NCBI GenBank assembly: GCA_016870865.1
Contig: VGAC01000014.1
Coordinates: 1 to 48,883 of the forward strand
Direction of reading: 5' to 3'
Length of the DNA: 48,883 nucleotides
Source: Actinomycetota bacterium
GTDB taxonomy: Bacteria; Actinomycetota; Acidimicrobiia; Acidimicrobiales; Ilumatobacteraceae
A program made the translations under genes and the position numbers. Under the pieces are notes generated by a model. The model was not told the DNA's origin. It was given only the letters and a program-made list of their open reading frames with translations, and ran no database searches. Shown piece after piece: positions 8,753 to 16,187 of this stretch (positions are counted from its first letter, which is position 1; every line of letters starts with the position of its first letter).

Positions 8753-8755
8753 TTT
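8750..8755 (+). promoter_or_regulatory. Putative -10 box of the MBL-fold gene
   Basis: TAGTTT, overlapping the orn stop codon and ending 7 bases before GTG 8763. It matches the TANNNT box seen before other starts here, and no Shine-Dalgarno is present. Leaderless transcription is inferred. Confidence 0.45.
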
Positions 8756-8762
8756 TCCACCC

Positions 8763-9830
8763 GTGAATTCGTCGGCCGAAGTTCCTCGCCCCGTGCGCCA
8801 AGAGGCCTTGTACGCCACCGACGAAATCACCGAACTTGCCCCCGGCGTCCTGCGCACGCAACTCCCCATCGACCTGCCGGGTCTTGGTCACGTCAACATG
8901 TACGTGCTCGAAGACGAGCGTGGCGTCACCGTCGTCGACCCCGGAATGCCCGGCCACGAATCATTCGTCGCGCTCAAGGCACGCTTGCGCGCAATCGGGG
9001 TACCACTGAAGCGAGTTCACTCGGTTCTCGTCACCCACAGTCATCCCGATCACTACGGCGGGGCCGGCCGCTTGCGCAAAGAGGTGGGTGCCGAGATCAT
9101 CGCCCATCGGCGGTTCCGACTGTGGTGGGACCCGTGCGAACCCCCGGACATCGACGTCGAGGACGTGCCGTTGGTCAAAAGTCCGATGCGCGTGGATGGC
9201 AAGACGCCCTGGGGTGGTCGTGGCTACGACATTCCCTGGTCACGGCGCACCCGCATGCGCATGCACGCCAGGTTTCCGAAAGTGTTCGGTGTACCCCACC
9301 CCAGTCGTCGCATCGACGAGGGCGACCGCGTGATGATGGGTGGTCGTGAGTGGCTCGCCTACCACACCCCGGGACACACCGAAGACCATCTCTGTTTGCT
9401 CGACCCCGACTCGGGTCTGCTCATCAGCGGTGACCATGTGTTGCCGACGATCACGCCGCACATCTCGGGCATGTCGTATGCAGCGGACCCGTTGCACGGA
9501 TTTTTCGCTTCACTCGACAAGGTCGCCGATCTCGGTACGCAACTCAAGCTCGCGCTGCCCGCTCACGGAGCGCCGTTCACCAACGTGGTGGAACGCGTCG
9601 AGCACATCAAGTTGCACCACATCGAGCGCCTCGACAAGTTGCGCCAGATCGGTGCCGACTTCGACCGTCCGGCGACGGTGATGGACATCGCCAAACATCT
9701 CTTTTCTGCACGCGCCCAGGGCCCCATGGCCGACAGCGAAACCTTTGCACACCTCGAGCACCTGCGGCTCGCGGGTGAGTTCGACCGCCGCGAGCGCGAC
9801 GGCTATCTCGAATACGTCCGCGTCAGCTGA
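8763..9830 (+). CDS. Metallo-beta-lactamase-fold hydrolase
   Basis: A 355-residue MBL-fold protein, longer than the 220-250 residues of simple members. THSHPDHYGG gives the HxHxDH metal site; HTPGHTEDHLCLLD and SGDHVLP supply the other ligands. The C-terminal 90 residues (helical, from about residue 270, with HLFSARAQGPMAD and HLEHLRLAGEFDRR) look like the winged-helix extension of the LACTB2/glyoxalase II-like group. GTG 8763 is chosen because the upstream in-frame codons belong to the orn 3' end. Its last 8 bases overlap the 3' end of the convergent thioesterase gene. The substrate is unknown. Confidence 0.85.
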   Translation: MNSSAEVPRPVRQEALYATDEITELAPGVLRTQLPIDLPGLGHVNMYVLEDERGVTVVDPGMPGHESFVALKARLRAIGVPLKRVHSVLVTHSHPDHYGGAGRLRKEVGAEIIAHRRFRLWWDPCEPPDIDVEDVPLVKSPMRVDGKTPWGGRGYDIPWSRRTRMRMHARFPKVFGVPHPSRRIDEGDRVMMGGREWLAYHTPGHTEDHLCLLDPDSGLLISGDHVLPTITPHISGMSYAADPLHGFFASLDKVADLGTQLKLALPAHGAPFTNVVERVEHIKLHHIERLDKLRQIGADFDRPATVMDIAKHLFSARAQGPMADSETFAHLEHLRLAGEFDRRERDGYLEYVRVS

Positions 9831-10584
9831 CGGACGACCGACGCACCTGCGTCGCGGCAACCACGTCACCTGCGGATTCGTGCCAGATCAGCGTGTGATC
9901 GCCCGTTTCGCGCACCACCGTCGCCACCTCGTGTTCGGGGTTCACCGGGGCGAGATGCTCCAGCACCACCTCGAGCGGCGCGCGCATCTCGCGGTGTGCA
10001 CCGAGCCACTCTTCAACGGCCTCCCAGTAGGCGGCATTATTCATGTGGCCGAGCGCGTCCATGTCGGAGAACCGCAGCGGCCACGGATGACGTGGTTCAC
10101 CCGGCGTTGGTCGATCGCGCAGCAGTACGCGTGCACCAACTTTTCGGCCCACGGCTGATGCGCTTGCAACGGCGAGGAAGTCGGCGGCGAGTTTCGCCGG
10201 CGCCATGGTGGCCAGGTCGACGTGCACCCACACCGCCGCGGCTTCGATGCGGCCCCCACGCTCGCCCTCGATGAGCGTCGAACGCTCCGCCCAGTGCGAG
10301 CCCAATCCACCGCACCATGTCTGGAGACTGAGGGACTCTTGGAAGACAGGAAACTTCTCGACGCGAAGCGCGGTGCGGCGCACGACCCAGCCGTCACGGT
10401 CGGCGTAGGCGGCCTCCCGGGCGTCGTCGTGGGCGATGTCCTGGAGATAGCGCACGGCGGCATCCAGGCGCAGACGACCGCGTGGTGTGACGTCGCCCAG
10501 CCGCACCCGGCGCGTGGCCCCGAACACCCGCCCCACCCCGGGAACCGCCGGAAATTCGAGCGTGATGGGGGCCGGCGGGGTCAC
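9823..10584 (-). CDS. Acyl-ACP thioesterase family protein
   Basis: A 253-residue protein made of two hot-dog domains, the layout of acyl-ACP thioesterases (PF01643) that release fatty acids from acyl carrier protein. Domain 1 begins at VFGATRRVRLGDVTP and contains LDAAVRYLQDIAHDDA; domain 2 has FSDMDALGHMNNAAYWE, the typical hot-dog helix. The start is GTG 10584, six bases after a TAGGGT box on the minus strand. Convergent with the MBL-fold gene (8-base overlap) and divergent from the whiB7 leader. It could act on acyl-CoA instead of acyl-ACP. Confidence 0.82.
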   Translation of the reverse strand: MTPPAPITLEFPAVPGVGRVFGATRRVRLGDVTPRGRLRLDAAVRYLQDIAHDDAREAAYADRDGWVVRRTALRVEKFPVFQESLSLQTWCGGLGSHWAERSTLIEGERGGRIEAAAVWVHVDLATMAPAKLAADFLAVASASAVGRKVGARVLLRDRPTPGEPRHPWPLRFSDMDALGHMNNAAYWEAVEEWLGAHREMRAPLEVVLEHLAPVNPEHEVATVVRETGDHTLIWHESAGDVVAATQVRRSSVS

Positions 10585-10590
10585 GGCAAA

Positions 10591-10596
10591 ACCCTA
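10591..10596 (-). promoter_or_regulatory. Putative -10 box of the acyl-ACP thioesterase gene
   Basis: TAGGGT on the minus strand, ending 6 bases before GTG 10584, with no Shine-Dalgarno. This agrees with the leaderless pattern of the window. Confidence 0.45.
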
Positions 10597-10624
10597 ATTC
10601 ACGGGGTTTGACGGGGGTCTGCGC

Positions 10625-10638
10625 TAAATCGGTTGACG
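10625..10638 (+). promoter_or_regulatory. Candidate WhiB7-autoregulated promoter element of whiB7
   Basis: An A/T-rich patch TAAAT (10625-10629) lies three bases before TTGACG (10633-10638), which is a good -35 hexamer. WhiB7-dependent promoters in mycobacteria and Streptomyces carry an A/T-rich patch three bases upstream of the -35, read by the AT-hook. The -10 at the right distance (TTTCCT, 10656-10661) is poor. A start site near 10668 would put the upstream ORF at the very 5' end of the RNA. Confidence 0.45.
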
Positions 10639-10670
10639 TTTGCGGCGGGACGTGGTTTCCTTGGCGACGC

Positions 10671-10811
10671 ATGTTGTTCGTAGTCCGCACCCAGGCTTCG
10701 GCCCGCCACGCAGCCGCCATGGCTGCTTATTGGCACGCCACCCAGCCGGTGTTTGCAGCCTCGTTCACGAATAAGCGACCCACCCAGCGCCCCGACAGGA
10801 GCCCGACGTAA
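10671..10811 (+). CDS. Upstream ORF (leader peptide) of whiB7
   Basis: A 46-codon frame, ATG 10671 to TAA 10811, inside the whiB7 leader; an in-frame ATG at 10719 would give 30 codons. There is no Shine-Dalgarno. The peptide has no recognisable domain. Its stop codon sits in the left arm of a hairpin (10803-10825), and codons 38-40 cover the segment best able to pair with the terminator. This is the arrangement expected if translation speed controls termination, as shown for whiB7/wblC in other actinobacteria. Translation here is inferred, not proven. Confidence 0.55.
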   Translation: MLFVVRTQASARHAAAMAAYWHATQPVFAASFTNKRPTQRPDRSPT

Positions 10812-10825
10812 CGAAAAAACGTCGG
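10803..10825 (+). promoter_or_regulatory. Hairpin at the stop codon of the whiB7 upstream ORF
   Basis: CCGACGT (10803-10809) pairs perfectly with ACGTCGG (10819-10825) around a nine-base A-rich loop. The TAA stop (10809-10811) overlaps the left arm, so a terminating ribosome would hold it open. It probably nests inside the longer antiterminator pairing 10782-10789 with 10836-10843. Confidence 0.6.
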
Positions 10826-10832
10826 AAGTCGA

Positions 10833-10866
10833 GGCCGCTGGGTTCAAAAACCCGGCGGCCTTTTTT
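10833..10866 (+). terminator. Rho-independent attenuator in the whiB7 leader
   Basis: A 12-bp stem, GGCCGCTGGGTT (10833-10844) with AACCCGGCGGCC (10849-10860), one G-T wobble, loop CAAA, followed by six T (10861-10866) and GTTTT. It lies 41 bases before the whiB7 ATG and on its strand, so it must end transcription before the gene unless disrupted. ACCCAGCG at 10782-10789 is complementary to CGCTGGGT (10836-10843) of the left arm; shorter copies ACCCAGC (10740-10746) and ACCCAG (10689-10694) also occur. Confidence 0.85.
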
Positions 10867-10906
10867 GTTTTCCGGCGTGCCTCACTTCGACGAGAAAGAC
10901 ATCACC

Positions 10907-11251
10907 ATGCTTGCACCAAACACCCTCATCCCCTTCGAACAGCCGATCCTGCTCACGGCCAAGCGCTGCGCCGATGGCAACGGCACCCTCACGTATCTCT
11001 TCTTCTCCGAGGAGTACGTCGACGTCTGTCGGGCCAAGGCCATCTGTGCCAAGTGCACCTCGCGTGAGGCCTGTTTGAACGACGCACTCCAACGCCAAGA
11101 GCCTTGGGGTGTCTGGGGCGGTGAGCTCCTCGAGAACGGCCGCGTGGTCGCCACCAAGCGACCACGCGGACGGCCAGCCGTACACATCCGCCGCCCGGTG
11201 GTCGTGGACGAAGTACCGATTCCGCGCCACTTGGCAGCGTCGGTAGCCTGA
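10907..11251 (+). CDS. whiB7: WhiB7-family transcriptional regulator
   Basis: A 114-residue iron-sulfur regulator. Cluster cysteines are probably C21, C47, C50 and C56, with an extra Cys at 41. The Wbl signature reads EPWGVWGGE at 65-73, and the AT-hook KRPRGRP lies at 84-90. The spacing from Wbl motif to AT-hook, and the wording of both, match WhiB7, which binds the primary sigma factor and switches on intrinsic antibiotic-resistance genes. ATG 10907 is preceded by GAGAAAG eight bases upstream. A long leader with an upstream ORF and an attenuator precedes it, as expected for whiB7. The 20-odd residues after the AT-hook are longer than usual. Confidence 0.92.
   Translation: MLAPNTLIPFEQPILLTAKRCADGNGTLTYLFFSEEYVDVCRAKAICAKCTSREACLNDALQRQEPWGVWGGELLENGRVVATKRPRGRPAVHIRRPVVVDEVPIPRHLAASVA
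11244..11249 (+). promoter_or_regulatory. Putative -10 box of the TlpA-like gene
   Basis: TAGCCT at the very end of whiB7, ending 7 bases before GTG 11257. It could give a leaderless transcript independent of the whiB7 attenuator. Confidence 0.4.
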
Positions 11252-11256
11252 CCCGC

Positions 11257-11841
11257 GTGACCGGACGCCGCCGTTTCCCCCTCTCGGCGGCGGCAATCCT
11301 GGTCGTCAGCGTCGCGGGCGGATGGCTGTTGAGCCGGGCGGGTGATGACCCTTCCTCCAACGAGGGAGTGGTCGTCCTCTCGCCCGGCTCAACCAGCCAG
11401 GACCCCACCATCGGAACCAATGCCCTGAACACGGGAAAGGCCTTCCCCGTCGTCGAGGTCGAATCGCTCGATGGCGCCGCCATCACCTTGGGCGAACCGA
11501 CGGGCAAACCGTTTCTGGTCAATTTCTGGTACTCGACCTGCGAACCCTGCAAGCGGGAGATGCCTGCCCTCGTTGCCGCACGGGACAGGTACGACATCGA
11601 CATCGTCGGTGTGAATCCCCGCGACAGCGCCGAGGTCGCCCGTGACTTCGCCGATGACTACGGCATCACCTATTCGCTGCTGCGCGACCCGAACGGTGCC
11701 TCGCTGGTCGCCCTCGGTGTCGGAACGTTTCCGATGACCTACCTCGTGGGTGGTGACGGCACCATCCTCGAACAGCACGCCGGCGAAATCACCGCGGGGA
11801 AGCTCGACCGCATGCTCACAGCAATCACAGGATCCCAATGA
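11257..11841 (+). CDS. TlpA/ResA-like thiol-disulfide oxidoreductase, membrane-anchored
   Basis: A 194-residue protein: a basic N-terminus (TGRRRF), one membrane segment (about residues 9-25), a linker, then a thioredoxin domain facing outside the cell. The redox motif is STCEPC within FLVNFWYSTCEPCKREMP, and the cis-Pro loop is VGTFPMTYLV. Such proteins keep cytochrome c apo-protein cysteines reduced or exchange disulfides during envelope assembly. The start is GTG 11257. The stop overlaps the ccdA-like start (ATGA), so TlpA and its electron donor are co-translated. This fits the c-type cytochrome fused to oxidase subunit II further along. Confidence 0.9.
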   Translation: MTGRRRFPLSAAAILVVSVAGGWLLSRAGDDPSSNEGVVVLSPGSTSQDPTIGTNALNTGKAFPVVEVESLDGAAITLGEPTGKPFLVNFWYSTCEPCKREMPALVAARDRYDIDIVGVNPRDSAEVARDFADDYGITYSLLRDPNGASLVALGVGTFPMTYLVGGDGTILEQHAGEITAGKLDRMLTAITGSQ

Positions 11842-12698
11842 TTGCGCTCGAAGGAAATTTTGCCTACAGCTTCGTGCTCGGCGTTCTCGCCGCGGTCAAC
11901 CCGTGCGGTTTCGTTCTCTTGCCCACCTACCTGATGTTCTTCCTGGGTCTCGAAGGGTCGCGGCCCGCCGACTCGCAGCGCACATCGCTCACCCGCGCAT
12001 TGCGTGTCGGTTTGGCAACATCGTCGGGTTTCATCGCCGTCTTCATTGTTGTCGGATCCATCTCGCGTTTGTTCACCAATGCGATCGAACGCAACGCGAA
12101 GTACGTGTCGATCGTCATTGGTGCCGCTCTCGTCGTCATGGGCATCGCGATGCTGGCCGGCTGGAAGCCACGCATCGTCACTCCCAACATCGCGACAGGT
12201 AAAACCCGCACGTTTGGTTCGATGTTTCTCTTCGGCATCGCCTACGCGGTCGCCTCGATCGGCTGCACGATCGGATTTCTCACATCGGTGATTCTCGGGT
12301 CGATCAACGTGCACGGGTTCTTTTCGGGCATCTTGAGCATCGTCCTCTACGGCTTGGGCATGGGTGCCATCGTGACGGCGCTCACCGTTTCACTCGCCTT
12401 CGCCAAGGGCGGTCTCCTGCGCCTCCTGCGCAGTGGTATGCGATACCTCGACCGAGTGTCGGCCGCACTCGTACTCCTCACCGGTCTTTATCTCACCTGG
12501 TACTGGTACGCAGCCATCGCGGAGCGCGACTACGGGTCGTTCGTCGGTCGCGTCGAGAGTTGGCAGAGCGACCTCACAACTTTCCTCCAGCGACAGGGTG
12601 CGTGGAAACTGGCACTCGTCTTCGGTGCGGTCATCATGGTTGCGGGTGTCGTCATTCGTATCGGTGAGCAACGCAAGGACGAAGAGCCCCGTGTTTGA
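11838..12698 (+). CDS. CcdA/DsbD-like transmembrane thiol-redox protein
   Basis: A 286-residue membrane protein that carries reducing power from cytoplasmic thioredoxin to the TlpA-like partner. The first segment holds the conserved AAVNPCGFVLLP cysteine, and the second conserved Cys is in AVASIGCTIGF. About six membrane segments follow, with one more near the C-terminus (FGAVIMVAGVVIRI), making it slightly longer than typical CcdA. ATGA overlap with the tlpA-like gene shows coupling. The next gene starts 8 bases inside its 3' end. Confidence 0.87.
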   Translation: MIALEGNFAYSFVLGVLAAVNPCGFVLLPTYLMFFLGLEGSRPADSQRTSLTRALRVGLATSSGFIAVFIVVGSISRLFTNAIERNAKYVSIVIGAALVVMGIAMLAGWKPRIVTPNIATGKTRTFGSMFLFGIAYAVASIGCTIGFLTSVILGSINVHGFFSGILSIVLYGLGMGAIVTALTVSLAFAKGGLLRLLRSGMRYLDRVSAALVLLTGLYLTWYWYAAIAERDYGSFVGRVESWQSDLTTFLQRQGAWKLALVFGAVIMVAGVVIRIGEQRKDEEPRV

Positions 12699-13293
12699 CG
12701 AACTTCTCGCCCGCGAAGGTGTCGAAGAGGTCCTCGAGCTGCGAGGAAGATTCGGGTTCATGGCGTACCACGGGGGCGGTCTGGAGGAAATGACCGACGT
12801 CATCGCGCGCGCGGCGGCTGAGTTGTCGGACGCCTCCTACTACGGCGTGCACCAGCCCGCGGGGATGGAGTGGCACATACCGTCGACAAAGGTGGCGCCC
12901 GAGCATTCGCAGAAACTCACCGAGTTCCTGGCCAACGTCGACATCGTCGTCACCGTGCACGGCTACGGGCGCATGGGTATGTGGGCATCACTGCTCCTGG
13001 GCGGGTCGAACCGCGACCTTGCCCACCATGTCGGTGCGCACATCCGCCAACGCCTCCCCGCCTACGACGTGCGCACCGACCTCGAAACCATCCCGCAGGA
13101 GCTGCGCGGTCTGCATCCCAAGAACCCGGTCAATCTGCCGCGGCTCGGTGGGGCGCAGTTGGAACTTCCTCCACGCGTTCGCGGCACGAGCCCCCTGTTC
13201 TGGGACTGGGAGGGCCCGGGCCTGAATCCGCACTCGCAGTGCCTCGTCGAAGCCTTGGCGACCGCTGCGCGCACCTTTCCGCTCGGGTCTTGA
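12691..13293 (+). CDS. Poly-gamma-glutamate hydrolase-like protein
   Basis: A 200-residue protein with the look of PF05908 (poly-gamma-glutamate hydrolase, first found in Bacillus phages), a zinc carboxypeptidase-like fold. MAYHGGGLEEMTDVIARAAA supplies the first metal-binding His and Glu; VDIVVTVHGYGR supplies a later His. GTG 12691 is chosen because it follows AAGGA closely and overlaps the ccdA-like stop by 8 bases, giving a three-gene operon. Why such a gene is joined to thiol-redox genes is unclear. The activity is inferred from motif layout only. Confidence 0.65.
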   Translation: MFDELLAREGVEEVLELRGRFGFMAYHGGGLEEMTDVIARAAAELSDASYYGVHQPAGMEWHIPSTKVAPEHSQKLTEFLANVDIVVTVHGYGRMGMWASLLLGGSNRDLAHHVGAHIRQRLPAYDVRTDLETIPQELRGLHPKNPVNLPRLGGAQLELPPRVRGTSPLFWDWEGPGLNPHSQCLVEALATAARTFPLGS

Positions 13294-13298
13294 GGCCG

Positions 13299-13940
13299 CT
13301 ACGGGGCGAGACGTTCGATCGTCCAGCCGGTGGGCCCATCGCTCCGGGAGTAACGGAAGCGATCGTGGAGACGATTGGGTCGACCCTGCCAGAACTCGAC
13401 ACTGACGGGGCGCAGCCGGAAACCACCCCAGTGAGGGGGGCGCGGAACGATGAGCCCCTCGAATCGTGTCGTCGCCTCCTCGACGCGCGCCATCAGCACC
13501 TGACGGTCGGCGATGGGTTGCGACTGCGGTGATGCCCAGGCCCCGATCTGCGAATCACGGGGCCGCGACGCGAAATACTCGTCGCTTTCACGATCACCGA
13601 CACGCTCGACGGTGCCGCGTACGCGTACTTGGCGATGCAGGTCGAGCCATGCGAAGGTCCCGGCGGCAACGGGGTCGTCGTCGATTTGCCGCCCCTTTGT
13701 GCTGTCGTAGTTGGTGAAAAAGACGAAACCGCGTTCGTCGGCGGCGCGCACGAGAACCACACGCGCGTCGGGTGCACCGTCGTCGCCAATCGTCGACACG
13801 GTCATCGCATTCGGCTCGGCAACCTCTGCCTCGGCGGCCTGGTCGTACCAACGCTGCCACTGCACGACGGGCGACGCATCGAGATCCGCCGTGTCGAGAC
13901 CCGCAGTCTCGTACTGCACACGCCGGTCACGCAGGCTCAT
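13299..13940 (-). CDS. pdxH: Pyridoxamine 5'-phosphate oxidase
   Basis: FMN enzyme that oxidises pyridoxamine or pyridoxine phosphate to pyridoxal phosphate. The 213-residue protein is the family's normal length. FMN-binding segments are RVVLVRAADERGFVFFTNYD with STKGRQ, and WASPQSQPI. The C-terminal signature is FWQGRPNRLHDRFRYSR. ATG 13940 overlaps the serS stop (ATGA), so it is the second gene of a serS-pdxH operon. Longer in-frame starts would run back inside serS. Convergent with the hydrolase gene, 5 bases apart. Confidence 0.95.
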   Translation of the reverse strand: MSLRDRRVQYETAGLDTADLDASPVVQWQRWYDQAAEAEVAEPNAMTVSTIGDDGAPDARVVLVRAADERGFVFFTNYDSTKGRQIDDDPVAAGTFAWLDLHRQVRVRGTVERVGDRESDEYFASRPRDSQIGAWASPQSQPIADRQVLMARVEEATTRFEGLIVPRPPHWGGFRLRPVSVEFWQGRPNRLHDRFRYSRSDGPTGWTIERLAP

Positions 13941-15229
13941 GGTCGTGTGATGCGCTCGGCACCGCGCATGTAGGGTCGCAGAACGCTCGGCACGGTCACC
14001 GAGCCGTCCTCTTCGCGGAAGTTCTCGAGAATCGCCGCCCACACGCGCGGCACCGCCAACGCCGAGCCGTTCAAGGTGTGGGCGAAATCCGTTCCCTTCT
14101 GCATGCCGCGCTTCACGCGGATATCGGCGCGACGCGCCTGGTAGTCGGAGAACCAACTCACCGAACTGACCTCGAGCCACGTATCGCAACCCGGTGCATA
14201 GACCTCGAGATCGAAACTGCGGTGGTGGCTCTGGCCGAAATCACCCGTGCAGATTTCGATGATTCGATACGGCAGGCCGAGGGCCGAGATGAGTCGTTCG
14301 GCGCGGTCACGCAACTCCACCAACAACTCGGGTGCCTGCTCGGGAAGGGCAAGGGCGAAAATTTCGACCTTGTCGAACTCGTGTCCGCGCAGCATCCCAC
14401 GCGTGTCACGACCAGCCGACCCCGCTTCGCGGCGGTAGCACGGGGAGTACGCCATGAGTCGCTTTGGCAACTCGTCTTCACGAAGGACTTCACCCGCATA
14501 GATCGAGGTGAGGGGAACTTCAGCCGTGGGGATGCACCACAGGTCGTCGCGTTCGATCGAATATGCATCGTCGGCGAATTTCGGCAACTGGCCGGTTGCC
14601 GTCAGCGTGGCGGTTGTGACGAGGGACGGCGGCCGGATCTCTTCGAATGCGTCGACGTTCGCGTCGAGGGCGTACTGACACAATGCCCGTGCCAGGGTTG
14701 CGCCGAGGCCGCGCTGCATCGTGAACATGGCGCCGGAAATCTTCACGGCGCGCTCGTTGTCGAGAATGCCCAATTGTTCGGCGGTTTCCCAGTGGGGCAC
14801 GCGCCGGTGCGTGGGAAACGACGTCGGCAGGTTGTTCGGGCCCACAACAACCCGATTGTCGCGATCGCTCGTGCCGTCGGGTGCGTCGGCGTGGGGCAAA
14901 TTCGGGATGCACAACATCACCTCGCGCAGGGCCGATTCGACTTCCACGGACTCGGCCGCGAGACCCGCTGCACGAGTCCCAAGGTCGCGACTCTGGGCCA
15001 TCAGCACCTCGGCACCTGTCGTGTCGCCGGCCTCGCGCAGGGAACCCACCTGCTTGGAAATGTTGTTGACTTGGTGACGCACTTCATCACGTTCGACGAC
15101 GATGTCGCGCAGTCGGGCGTCGAGACGCAGCGCGTGGTCGAGTTGTGCAATCAGGTCGGGCTTCGCGCGACGATCCATTGCGGCCCGCACGACTTCGGGG
15201 GCGTTGCGCAGCAGGCGGATGTCGATCAC
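13937..15229 (-). CDS. serS: Seryl-tRNA synthetase
   Basis: Class II synthetase that charges tRNA-Ser (and tRNA-Sec where present). The 430 residues comprise the N-terminal antiparallel coiled coil (about 30-100) and the catalytic core. Motif 2 is CYRREAGSAGRDTRGMLRGH, then FDKVEIF; the serine site has EVSSVSWFSDYQARRADI; motif 3 is LNGSALAVPRVWAAILEN. The usual Ser-Ser-Cys of the ELSSCS segment reads Ser-Ser-Val here. The start is GTG 15229, nine bases after a TAGCCT box. Its stop overlaps the pdxH ATG. Confidence 0.97.
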   Translation of the reverse strand: MIDIRLLRNAPEVVRAAMDRRAKPDLIAQLDHALRLDARLRDIVVERDEVRHQVNNISKQVGSLREAGDTTGAEVLMAQSRDLGTRAAGLAAESVEVESALREVMLCIPNLPHADAPDGTSDRDNRVVVGPNNLPTSFPTHRRVPHWETAEQLGILDNERAVKISGAMFTMQRGLGATLARALCQYALDANVDAFEEIRPPSLVTTATLTATGQLPKFADDAYSIERDDLWCIPTAEVPLTSIYAGEVLREDELPKRLMAYSPCYRREAGSAGRDTRGMLRGHEFDKVEIFALALPEQAPELLVELRDRAERLISALGLPYRIIEICTGDFGQSHHRSFDLEVYAPGCDTWLEVSSVSWFSDYQARRADIRVKRGMQKGTDFAHTLNGSALAVPRVWAAILENFREEDGSVTVPSVLRPYMRGAERITRP

Positions 15230-15238
15230 AGGATGAGA

Positions 15239-15265
15239 AGGCTACCTGCCCTCTCCCCGTACGCT
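15239..15265. promoter_or_regulatory. Divergent promoters of serS and the ABC exporter
   Basis: TAGCCT on the minus strand (15244-15239) ends 9 bases before the serS GTG. TACGCT on the plus strand (15260-15265) ends 7 bases before the ATPase ATG. The ATPase also has GGAGG two bases before its ATG, too close for ideal ribosome binding, so short-leader or leaderless expression is likely. Confidence 0.45.
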
Positions 15266-15272
15266 GGAGGCA

Positions 15273-16187
15273 ATGGCAGCCGTGGAAGTCGAGAACCTCA
15301 GCGTTCACTACGGCCCGCTGCGGGCAGTCGACGAGGTGTCGTTCACCGCCGAGTCCGGCGAGATCACGGCCGTGCTCGGTCCGAACGGCGCGGGCAAGAC
15401 GAGCACCATCGAAACCTGCGAGGGATTTCGACGGCCGACGTCGGGTGCGGTGCGGGTGCTCGATCTCGACCCGTGGGCACAGCGCACGGCCTTGCATCGT
15501 GAAGTGGGTGTGATGCTCCAGGACGGCGGTGTCTACCCGAGCGCGCGTGTCGGCGAGACAGTGGCCCAGTTCTGCAGGTTGTACGACCGCGGTGCAATGG
15601 CTGGCGAGTTGGTGGCCCGTGTCGGCCTGGTCGAACGCACAACCACGACGTGGCGGCGACTCTCGGGTGGTGAAAAGCAACGCCTGTGTCTCGCACTCGC
15701 CCTTGCTGCCCGTCCCCGAGTCGCTTTCCTCGACGAGCCGACGGCCGGCATCGACGTGAACGGCCGTGACGACGTGCGTGGGATCATCCGTGATCTCGCC
15801 GGACAGGGCTGTGCCGTGGTGCTGGCCACCCACGAACTCGACGAGGCAGAACGGCTGGCCGACAGGGTCGTGCTCTTCAACCGCGGACGCATCGTCGCCA
15901 ACAGCACGCTTGCCAACCTGCGTTCCTCCCGCACGACCGTTCGCTTCCGCTCGTCGCCGTCACTCGATGCCCAAAGGCTCGCGCAGCACATCGGCCTCGA
16001 AGTGGTTGCCAACGGCGACGAGTTCATCATCAGTTTTTCCTCCCCCGATTCATCGATGGCAAGTGACTTGGTTTCGCGCATCTCGGTGTGGCTGGGATCG
16101 AACTCCTTTCCGCTCCACGACCTGAACGTTGGTGGCGAGCGCCTCGAGGACGTCTTCCGCATGCTCACAAAGGAGCAAGGACCATGA
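15273..16187 (+). CDS. ABC transporter ATP-binding protein
   Basis: A 304-residue ATPase of the drug/lipid-exporter (DrrA/CcmA-like) class. Walker A is GPNGAGKTST, the signature RLSGGEKQRL, and Walker B VAFLDEPTAGID, followed by the switch His in LATHELDEAERL. About 80 residues follow the nucleotide-binding domain, with a short GGERLEDVFRMLT tail typical of ABC-2 exporters. The stop overlaps the permease start (ATGA). In many actinobacteria such a pair lies beside heme A and cytochrome oxidase genes, as it does here. The cargo is unknown. Confidence 0.92.
   Translation: MAAVEVENLSVHYGPLRAVDEVSFTAESGEITAVLGPNGAGKTSTIETCEGFRRPTSGAVRVLDLDPWAQRTALHREVGVMLQDGGVYPSARVGETVAQFCRLYDRGAMAGELVARVGLVERTTTTWRRLSGGEKQRLCLALALAARPRVAFLDEPTAGIDVNGRDDVRGIIRDLAGQGCAVVLATHELDEAERLADRVVLFNRGRIVANSTLANLRSSRTTVRFRSSPSLDAQRLAQHIGLEVVANGDEFIISFSSPDSSMASDLVSRISVWLGSNSFPLHDLNVGGERLEDVFRMLTKEQGP

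Noticed and set aside
13772-15502. 576-codon plus-strand frame across serS
   Set aside because: serS on the other strand has every class II motif; the antisense product is Arg/His-rich without domains and runs into the ABC ATPase gene in another frame.
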